Shown piece after piece: positions 58,532 to 64,000 of a stretch of 64,000 nucleotides of DNA. The translations under genes were made by a program, and so were the position numbers. The notes beneath the pieces were generated by a model. It worked only from the letters and a program-made list of their open reading frames with translations, was not told the origin of the DNA and did not search any database. Source of the stretch: Micromonospora sp. CCTCC AA 2012012 (GTDB lineage: Bacteria > Actinomycetota > Actinomycetes > Mycobacteriales > Micromonosporaceae); assembly GCF_040499845.1 (NCBI RefSeq), contig NZ_CP159342.1, forward strand, positions 6,324,001 through 6,388,000. The letters run 5' to 3'. How positions within the stretch are numbered: position 1 is the first letter of the stretch; every line of letters begins with the position of its first letter.

Positions 58532-59475
58532 CCGGTGAGGCCGTCCCGCCGCTCGCCCGGACCACCCTGGACCGGGCGGCGCACCGGCGTACCGACCCGG
58601 GCTGGCTCGCCGAGGCGTGGGAGCAGGCCCGGGTGCTGGTGCTCGACTCGACCGACGACGGTCGGGCGCTGATCCGCGGCGAGGGCGCCCCGCCGGAGCT
58701 GGTGCTGGTCGGCTCCGGCGAGCTGCCCGAGGTGCCCCGGTCGGTGCCGATGTTCCTCGGTGTCGAGCCGGACGGGCTGCCGGTCTTCGCGGTGGACGCG
58801 CCGCTGCCGAGCCTGCCGGGCACCCGGGCGGTCAGCCTGCGCGAGGTGGGGCACCTGCTCGCCGACCGGGACGCCGGCATCTTCACCACCGCCCTGGCGC
58901 TGCTGAACTGGCACCTGCGGCACGGCTACTCGGCCTCGACGGGGCACCCGACGCAGGTGGACGAGGCCGGCTGGTCGCGGATCGACCCGGGCGGCGACCG
59001 GGCGTGGCCGCGTACCGACCCGGCGATGATCGTGCTGGTGCACGACGGGGTGGACGGCCCGGAGGGTCGCTGCCTGCTCGGCAACAACGCCACCTGGCCG
59101 CGTACCCCCGGGCAGCGACGCTTCTCCTGCCTCGCGGGTTACGTGGAGCCGGGGGAGTCGGCGGAGGCCGCCGTGCTGCGCGAGGTCCGCGAGGAGGTCG
59201 GCGTCGGGGTCGCCGGCATCGCGTACGCGGGCAGCCAGGCCTGGCCGTTCCCGGGCTCGCTGATGCTCGGTTTCCTGGCCCGGGCCGACGCCGACGAGCC
59301 GGTCCGGGTCGACCCGGCGGAGATCGCCCAGGCGCGCTGGTTCACCCGCCGGGAGATCGGCGCCGCGCTGGCCGGCGAGGCGGTCGACGTCGGCGGGGGT
59401 GACCGCCTGGTCCTGCCCCCGCCCTCCTCCATCGCCCTGTTCCTGGTGCACCGCTGGCTCGACGGCCACTGCTGA
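58528..59475 (+). CDS. nudC: NADH pyrophosphatase (NudC)-like Nudix hydrolase without zinc ribbon cysteines
   Basis: 315 residues from GTG 58528. Nudix box GYVEPGESAEAAVLREVREE followed by VGV. The NudC signature SQPWPFPxS appears as SQAWPFPGS, 17 residues after the box. The region before YPRTDP-type sequence (WPRTDPAMIVL) normally has four cysteines for zinc; here it reads YSASTGHPTQVDEAGW and RIDPGGDRAW, with none. It should cleave NAD(H) or the NAD cap of RNA; loss of zinc may change stability. Coupled to the M16 genes. Confidence 0.9.
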   Translation: MTGEAVPPLARTTLDRAAHRRTDPGWLAEAWEQARVLVLDSTDDGRALIRGEGAPPELVLVGSGELPEVPRSVPMFLGVEPDGLPVFAVDAPLPSLPGTRAVSLREVGHLLADRDAGIFTTALALLNWHLRHGYSASTGHPTQVDEAGWSRIDPGGDRAWPRTDPAMIVLVHDGVDGPEGRCLLGNNATWPRTPGQRRFSCLAGYVEPGESAEAAVLREVREEVGVGVAGIAYAGSQAWPFPGSLMLGFLARADADEPVRVDPAEIAQARWFTRREIGAALAGEAVDVGGGDRLVLPPPSSIALFLVHRWLDGHC

Positions 59476-59488
59476 CCCCGGACGCGGT

Positions 59489-59530
59489 CCCGGCCCGTCA
59501 CCGTCGTTGCCGCGACGGTCACGGGCCGGG
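59489..59530. terminator. Hairpin terminator after nudC
   Basis: 18-bp stem (59489-59506 with 59513-59530, one mismatch), 6-base loop, 14 bases after the stop codon. It also lies beyond the end of the convergent gene at 59608. Confidence 0.8.
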
Positions 59531-59607
59531 AACACGGGCCGTCGTGGGCGGCTGAGGCAGGGAACGCGGCGGGGGAGCCGGTCCGACCACGACGGACGTC
59601 GGGTGGG

Positions 59608-59874
59608 TCAGGAGCCGCCACGGTACGGGTGGTCCGGGCCGGGGGAGTCGAGCGGCAGCACCTTGACCCGTTGCTTGCCGCAGCGCACCGCGCCGACGGT
59701 GGCCAGCGCCCGGGCCAGCAGCAGCGCGGCGTCGCGGTCCTCGGCGTGCACGACCTGGCGGCGCGGTTCCGGCGTGGTGGTCTCGTCCCGCAGTCGGCCA
59801 CCGTCCGCCCAGGCGGCGGCGATGTCGGTGTCGGCGACGGAGCGGATGTCGGTGCGAACGATCAGGAACCGCAT
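59608..59874 (-). CDS. Small hypothetical protein
   Basis: 88 residues from ATG 59874 with GGGGGA before it. Begins RFLIVRTDIRSVADTDIAAA, then a mid-part AEDRDAALLLARALATVGAV, and ends in a Pro/Gly-rich tail. No domain recognised, no membrane segment. It is on the same strand as the DUF397 gene but separated by a terminator and 216 bases. Confidence 0.6.
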   Translation of the reverse strand: MRFLIVRTDIRSVADTDIAAAWADGGRLRDETTTPEPRRQVVHAEDRDAALLLARALATVGAVRCGKQRVKVLPLDSPGPDHPYRGGS

Positions 59875-60045
59875 GGGTGTCCCCCGGACGGATCGCGACG
59901 GCGAGTACGCAGTGGAACTTCCACGTCACTCTTTCGACATGTTACGCCCGGACGTCGTCCCAGCAAGTGAAACTCGCCTATCGACGGTGCGGGTCGCCCG
60001 ATCGGGGGACCCCAGCTCAGTACGGTTGTCGGCAGGAACGCGCGA

Positions 60046-60074
60046 GGGGCCGCCGGCGCGACGCCGACGGCCCC
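60046..60074 (-). terminator. Hairpin terminator after the DUF397 gene
   Basis: 13-bp stem (60046-60058 with 60062-60074, one mismatch) and a 3-base loop, 16 bases past the stop of the DUF397 gene. Confidence 0.7.
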
Positions 60075-60090
60075 GGAGATGCTCGCCGGA

Positions 60091-60312
60091 TCAGTTCAGG
60101 TCGAACTGCCCGTTCTTCGCGCCGGCGATGAAGCCCAGCCAGCCGGCCCGGTTGAACAGCAGCACCGGGCCGCCCTGGTCCTTGCTGTCGCGCAGCGCGA
60201 CGGCCGCCGGCCCGGCGCGCAACTCGGCCACCTCGACACAGTTCGAGGTCTGGCTGCGGGTGCTCTTGTGCCACGCCGCGTCGGCGAGCTGCTGGTTGCG
60301 GAGTTCGTTCAT
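60091..60312 (-). CDS. DUF397-domain protein
   Basis: 73 residues. Complete DUF397: WHKSTRSQTSNCVEVAEL at residues ~14-32, then VALRDSKDQGGPVLLFNRAG and WLGFIAGAK. DUF397 proteins are small acidic partners of the XRE regulators encoded next to them, as in the WhiJ-type pairs of Streptomyces, and are thought to oppose or modulate the DNA-binding protein. It is downstream of its partner by 76 bases. Confidence 0.92.
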   Translation of the reverse strand: MNELRNQQLADAAWHKSTRSQTSNCVEVAELRAGPAAVALRDSKDQGGPVLLFNRAGWLGFIAGAKNGQFDLN

Positions 60313-60388
60313 GGTCCTGCTCCTGCTCTGGAGTGCTCCGATGGGGACGAGTGACGCCGCGGGCCGAGACGGCGGGCCCGGCGGTGCG

Positions 60389-61354
60389 TCACCGGTCCGT
60401 CGTCAGACGCCCCGAGGCCCGGCGGCGCTGTGCCGGCGCCGTTGCCGGCGCGTACGCCACCGTGGACTCGGTTGCCGTGTCGGGCAGTCGTCCCGTCGCC
60501 TCGATGAGCCAGGAGCGGGTGTCCGATTCGGAGAGCGCCGCCGAGCATAGCCACTCGAACACCACTTTATAGGGATTTAGGACGTTTGCTGCGGTTGACA
60601 TGACGTCGGTGAAGCCACCTTCGATGGCCAGCGTCTCCGGATCGAGCGGGTCGGCGAAGCGGTAGATCGAGAACGCCGTCGGTGGCAGGTACCAGTCGGC
60701 GACCCGGGTGTCCCGCAGCAGCAGGCGCAGCGTGACGTTGGGCTGCCCGGCCAGCTCGCAGAGGTGGATGATCTGCTCGCGCAGCACCTCCGGCGGGGCG
60801 GTCCGCCGGCCCAGCGCCGACTCCTCCAGCACGGCGGTGTAGCGGGGCGCCTCCGGGCGGGTGAGCAGGGACTGGCGGGCCTGCCGGGCGCGTACCTCGG
60901 TCTCCGGGTCCTCGCCGGCCTGCTCGTCGACCCCGTGCGCGGAGACGATCCGCAGGCGGGCGTACGCCGGGGTCTGCAAGAGGCCGGGGACGAGCACCGG
61001 GTTGAACTCGGAGATCTCCGCGCAGCCGGCCTCCAGTTCGGCGAAGCCGCGCTGCTGCTGGGTCATCACCGGGAAGTTCCTCAACCAGCCGCGCATGTCG
61101 CCGGCCTCCTGGGCGATGCCCAGCAGCTCCTCGCGCAGCTCGCCGTCCGCCCCGTAGAGATCCAGCAGGACGCCCACGTCCTCCGGGTCCGGGCGGCTGC
61201 GACCGTTCTCCAGCCGGGACAACTTGGACGCGGAGGCCCAGCCGATCCGCTCGATGACCTGGTCGCCGGTGAGACCGGTCAGCTCGCGGAGTCGGCGCAG
61301 CTCGGTGCCCAGTCTGCGGCGACGCAGCATGGGGCCTGGTGCGGTAGGAGGCAC
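60389..61354 (-). CDS. XRE-family regulator with DUF5753 domain
   Basis: 321 residues from GTG 61354 (GAAGAGGACACC before it); ATG 61330 is an alternative. Helix-turn-helix at ~15-70: LGTELRRLRELTGLTGDQVI, WASASKLSRLENGRSRPDPE. The remaining ~200 residues are DUF5753 (GFAELEAGCAEISEFNPVLV, VPGLLQTPAYARLR, TAVLEESALGRR, FADPLDPETLAIEGG). WhiJ-type regulator that, with the DUF397 protein, controls development or metabolism in streptomycetes. Targets unknown here. Confidence 0.92.
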   Translation of the reverse strand: MPPTAPGPMLRRRRLGTELRRLRELTGLTGDQVIERIGWASASKLSRLENGRSRPDPEDVGVLLDLYGADGELREELLGIAQEAGDMRGWLRNFPVMTQQQRGFAELEAGCAEISEFNPVLVPGLLQTPAYARLRIVSAHGVDEQAGEDPETEVRARQARQSLLTRPEAPRYTAVLEESALGRRTAPPEVLREQIIHLCELAGQPNVTLRLLLRDTRVADWYLPPTAFSIYRFADPLDPETLAIEGGFTDVMSTAANVLNPYKVVFEWLCSAALSESDTRSWLIEATGRLPDTATESTVAYAPATAPAQRRRASGRLTTDR

Positions 61355-61582
61355 GGTGTCCTCTTCTCCGTCGACCGCCGCAGACGCGACGGTAACTGTA
61401 TGAAATTCACCCCCCACGGTCAGTATGGACGGCGCAACCGGTGTCGGTGGTTCCGGCGAGGGCGTGTCTCCAGACAAAAAGAGGACTGTGGAGAGGTGCC
61501 GACGGCCCCGACGACGCTGTTCCGGTCGACCGGCACCGCCCCCTGACGCGCCCGCACCGGGCGCCACCCCCCGGAGGGACCC

Positions 61583-62917
61583 ATGCGCACCGTCCTGCGC
61601 CGCCCCGACTTCCGCCTGCTCTTCGGCGCCCTGCTGGCCAGCATGGCCGCCGAGTCGATCCTGCTGCTGGCCCTCGCCGTCTGGGTGAAGGACCTGACCG
61701 GGTCGGACGGTCAGGCCGGCGCCACCATCTTCGCCATCATCGCCCCGATGGTGCTCGCCCCGCTCGTCGGCTGGGTGGTCGACCGCTACCCGCGCCGGCC
61801 GTTCTTCGTGGCCGCCAACCTCGGCACCGCCGTCCTGCTGAGTCCGCTCTTCGCCGTCCGCGACCGCGCCGACGTCTGGATCATCTATGTGGTGGCCGCG
61901 CTCTACGGCCTGTCGTACATCACGCTGAGCGCGGTGCTCAGCGGCCTGATCCGGCAGCTGGTGCCGAGCGACCTGCTGCCCGACGCGAACGGCGCGTTGC
62001 AGACCGTCCGCCAGGGGCTGCGCCTGGTCGGCCCGCTCGCCGGCGCCGGGCTCTACGCCGCGGTGGGCGGTTGGCTGCTGGTGACACTCGCGATGGCCGG
62101 CTTCGGCACCGCCGCCGCGGTGGTCGGCCTGCTCCGGGTCGCCGAGACCCGACCCCCGGCCGGGGAGCTGAGCTGGCCCGCGGAGCTGGGGGCCGGGCTG
62201 CGACACCTGGCCGGCGAGCCCGCGCTGCGCCGGGCCCTGGTCGGCTACGGCCTGGGTTCGCTGGTGATGGGTTTCACCGAGTCGCTGATCTTCGCGTACG
62301 TCGACCGGGGGCTGCACCGGGACGCCGCGTTCGTCGGCGTGCTGGTCACCGTGCAGGGGATCGGTGGACTGGTCGGCGGCCTGCTCTCGGCCACCGTGGT
62401 CCGCCGGGCCGGCGAGGTGGGGGCGTTGGCCGCCGGGGTGACCTTCTTCGGGCCGGCCGCGGTGGCGCTGGCGTACCCGCGGCTCTGGCTCGGCGTGCTG
62501 GCGCTGCTGCTGGCCGGGGTGTCGCTGCCGTTGACCATGGTCGGGTTGAACACGCTGGTCCAGCGGCGTACCCCGCCCCGGCTGCTCGGCCGGGTCGCCG
62601 CCGCCTCCGACGCCCTGGTCAGCGGTCCGCAGGCGGCCTCCATCGGCACCGGTGCGCTGCTCGTCGGGGTGTTCGACTACCGCCTGCTCTTCGTCCTCGT
62701 CGGGGTGGTCACCACGGCGGCCGGCGCGTACCTCTGGCACGGCCGCCGCCTCAGCCCCCCGGCCGCGACCCCCACCCCACCACCGGCCCACCCCGCCCGG
62801 ATCCCCTCCCCCCGCCGCCCCACCACCCCCACCCCCCTCGACCCGGCCCCCGCCCCTCCCGCCCTCGGCGTCGATCATGAGGTTGCCGTCACGACACGCC
62901 GAGCGGCCGGACGCTGA
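61583..62917 (+). CDS. MFS transporter
   Basis: 444 residues from ATG 61583 (GGAGGGACCC before it). About 11-12 helices; the A-loop motif between helices 2 and 3 is GWVVDRYPRRPFFVAANLG. Resembles the DHA3/enterobactin-exporter-like group of drug or metabolite exporters. The last ~50 residues are Pro-rich (PTPPPAHPARIPSPRRPTTP), and the final ~16 are encoded by the inverted repeat at 62873. Divergent from the XRE gene. Confidence 0.9.
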   Translation: MRTVLRRPDFRLLFGALLASMAAESILLLALAVWVKDLTGSDGQAGATIFAIIAPMVLAPLVGWVVDRYPRRPFFVAANLGTAVLLSPLFAVRDRADVWIIYVVAALYGLSYITLSAVLSGLIRQLVPSDLLPDANGALQTVRQGLRLVGPLAGAGLYAAVGGWLLVTLAMAGFGTAAAVVGLLRVAETRPPAGELSWPAELGAGLRHLAGEPALRRALVGYGLGSLVMGFTESLIFAYVDRGLHRDAAFVGVLVTVQGIGGLVGGLLSATVVRRAGEVGALAAGVTFFGPAAVALAYPRLWLGVLALLLAGVSLPLTMVGLNTLVQRRTPPRLLGRVAAASDALVSGPQAASIGTGALLVGVFDYRLLFVLVGVVTTAAGAYLWHGRRLSPPAATPTPPPAHPARIPSPRRPTTPTPLDPAPAPPALGVDHEVAVTTRRAAGR

Positions 62918-62928
62918 CTTCATGACCA
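62873..62928. repeat. Diverged inverted repeat with GATCATGAGGT core
   Basis: GATCATGAGGTTGCCGTC (62873-62890) opposite GACGCTGACTTCATGACC (62910-62927): about 13 of 18 positions pair. It matches the family cores at 40761 and 42657. It overlaps the 3' end of the MFS gene and contributes its last residues. Confidence 0.6.
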
Positions 62929-62989
62929 CGGGGCGGCCACTGGTCGGGCGGTGGTCGGCCGGGGGCGGTGGAGGTGGCGGGGACGTGAA

Positions 62990-63022
62990 AGAGCGGCCGG
63001 CCCGGGACGGGGCGGCCGCTCT
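62990..63022 (-). terminator. Hairpin terminator between convergent MFS and mycoredoxin genes
   Basis: 10-bp stem AGAGCGGCCG/CGGCCGCTCT (62990-62999 with 63013-63022). On the minus strand it is followed by TTCACG after CTCT, fitting termination of mrx1. Confidence 0.65.
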
Positions 63023-63039
63023 CTCAGGTGCGGGTGGGG

Positions 63040-63282
63040 TCAGGCGTTGAGGCTGGCGAGGTGCTGCTTGACCTGGGTGATCGAGGGGTTGGTGAGGGCG
63101 CTGCCGTCGGCGAAGCGCAGCGTCGGGACGGTCTGGTTGCCGCCGTTGACGCTCATCACGAACTCGGCGGCCTTCGGGTCCTGCTCGATGTCGACCACGT
63201 CGTACCCGATGCCCTCCCGGTCCAGCTGCGACTTCAGGCGGTGGCAGTAGCCGCACCACGGGGTGGAATACATCGTCAACAT
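63040..63282 (-). CDS. mrx1: Mycoredoxin (glutaredoxin-like)
   Basis: 80 residues from ATG 63282 (GGAGGACCTCAGC before it). Glutaredoxin fold with the active site YSTPWCGYCHRLK (CxxC), the cis-Pro segment TVPTLRFADG and GGNQ before it. Mycoredoxin-1 reduces mixed disulfides between proteins and mycothiol. Lies beside uvrD2 as in mycobacteria (Rv3198A-Rv3198c), and complements mshB elsewhere in this window. Confidence 0.93.
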   Translation of the reverse strand: MLTMYSTPWCGYCHRLKSQLDREGIGYDVVDIEQDPKAAEFVMSVNGGNQTVPTLRFADGSALTNPSITQVKQHLASLNA

Positions 63283-63372
63283 GCTGAGGTCCTCCAACGA
63301 TCCTGTCCGGCGGCTCACGGTCAAGCCAGGCTATCGGTGCAACGTCGGGGGAGCCTGGGATGATTCCTGGCT

Positions 63373-64000
63373 GTGGTGGTTCACTCTGCGGCGGAACGGG
63401 TGCTGGCCGGGCTGGATCCGGAGCAGCGGGCCGCGGTGACCGCGCCGGCCGGTCCGGTCTGCATCCTGGCCGGCGCCGGCACCGGCAAGACCCGCGCGGT
63501 CACCTCCCGGATCGCCCACCGCGCGCTGACCGGGGACATCTCCGCCCGGCACGTGCTGGCGGTCACCTTCACCGCCCGCGCCGCCGCCGAGATGAGAAGC
63601 CGTCTCACCGTTCTCGGGGTGCCGGGTGTCCAGGCACGCACGTTCCATGCCGCCGCGCTGCGTCAGGTGCGCTACTTCGCCCCCCGGCTGCTGGAGGGGC
63701 GGGCCATGCCCGAGCTGCTCGACAGCAAGGTGCGGGTGGTCACGCTCGCCGCCGCCAAGGTGGGGCTGCGCACCGACCGGGCCGCCGCCCGGGACCTGGC
63801 CGGCGAGATCGAGTGGGCCAAGTCGTCGCTGGTCGAGCCGGGGGAGTACGTGGTCGCCGCGGCCAAGGCGCTGCGCGACACCCCGCACGAGCCGGCCAAG
63901 GTGGCCGAGGTCTTCGCCGCGTACGAGAAGCTCAAGCGCGGCAACGGGGTGATCGACTTCGAGGACATGCTGCGTGCCGCCGTCTGGGGCATCGAGGAGC
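63373..64000 (+). CDS. uvrD2: UvrD2-type superfamily I DNA helicase, N-terminal part
   Basis: 209 residues visible, cut by the window end. The start is GTG 63373 or 63376 (VVHSAAERVLAGLDPEQRAA); no better ribosome site is seen. Q motif LDPEQRAAV, Walker A CILAGAGTGKTRAVTSRIAH, motif Ia VLAVTFTARAAAEMRSRL, then HAAALRQVRYFAP and the domain 1B helices. UvrD2 unwinds DNA 3' to 5' and is essential in M. tuberculosis. Divergent from mrx1. The C-terminal HRDC and tetracysteine parts would lie beyond the window. Confidence 0.92.
   Translation, partial: MVVHSAAERVLAGLDPEQRAAVTAPAGPVCILAGAGTGKTRAVTSRIAHRALTGDISARHVLAVTFTARAAAEMRSRLTVLGVPGVQARTFHAAALRQVRYFAPRLLEGRAMPELLDSKVRVVTLAAAKVGLRTDRAAARDLAGEIEWAKSSLVEPGEYVVAAAKALRDTPHEPAKVAEVFAAYEKLKRGNGVIDFEDMLRAAVWGIEE

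Noticed and set aside
1..64000. Transfer RNA, rRNA, insertion sequence or phage genes
   Set aside because: I looked for tRNA T-loop (GGTTCGAAT) and transposase/integrase motifs and saw none that held up; GTTCGAAC at 50001 has no cloverleaf around it.

Overview
The window is high-GC actinobacterial DNA. Gene content, GC-rich third positions, frequent GTG starts, four-base ATGA/GTGA overlaps and the mycothiol genes suggest the Micromonosporaceae, probably a Micromonospora-like genome; this is inference, as no 16S is present. About 60 protein genes cover nearly all of it. I see no phage, insertion sequence, CRISPR array, rRNA or tRNA, and no gene-free stretch longer than 300 bases.

Layout. 1-7.2 kb: small accessory genes, including an AadA-like nucleotidyltransferase, a flavin-binding split-barrel gene broken by an 8-bp tandem duplication, a GntR regulator with an unlisted 50-residue partner, acetyltransferases and a SanA-type protein. 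7.2-11.1 kb: an Sdh1-type succinate dehydrogenase operon. 11.3-14.3 kb: tldD-pmbA, with a 59-bp tandem repeat wedged between the two genes. 15.1-21.1 kb: a five-gene oligopeptide/dipeptide ABC transporter. 21.1-25.3 kb: an S9 peptidase divergent from mshB (mycothiol synthesis) and two membrane proteins. 25.4-26.9 kb: an unusual protein with two tandem Rho-N-like domains. 27-31.9 kb: GNAT, fdxA-dapC, tyrA, a SIMPL protein and a P-loop kinase. 31.9-34.5 kb: a polytopic membrane protein that appears to be an interrupted alpha/beta hydrolase. 34.5-42.7 kb: an acetyltransferase, a secreted S8 protease, divergent dapD/dapE and two LOG-family genes. 42.8-49.8 kb: adnA-adnB, the actinobacterial recombination helicase-nuclease. 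50-51.9 kb: a cold-shock protein and a DEAD-box helicase. 52.4-55.6 kb: a sulfonate-type ABC operon ending in its Rrf2 regulator. 55.9-59.5 kb: two M16 peptidase genes and a nudC-like gene. 59.6-64 kb: a DUF397/XRE pair, an MFS transporter, mycoredoxin and the start of uvrD2. As I recall the mycobacterial gene orders, mshB, fdxC-dapC, dapD/dapE and adnAB-nudC-mrx1-uvrD2 keep similar neighbourhoods there.

Themes. At least eleven genes start six or seven bases after a TANNNT-type -10 hexamer and lack a Shine-Dalgarno, so they look leaderless; dapD and dapE share one palindromic -10 from which both genes would start. Gene junctions often carry palindromes or repeats: an inverted-repeat family with a TGATCATGAGGT core, and a 59-bp repeat at operon-internal junctions. 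The DEAD-box helicase has its ribosome-binding site inside an 11-bp hairpin. Mycothiol functions (mshB, mrx1), lysine/diaminopimelate synthesis (dapC, dapD, dapE) and DNA repair (adnAB, uvrD2) are the main shared pathways.
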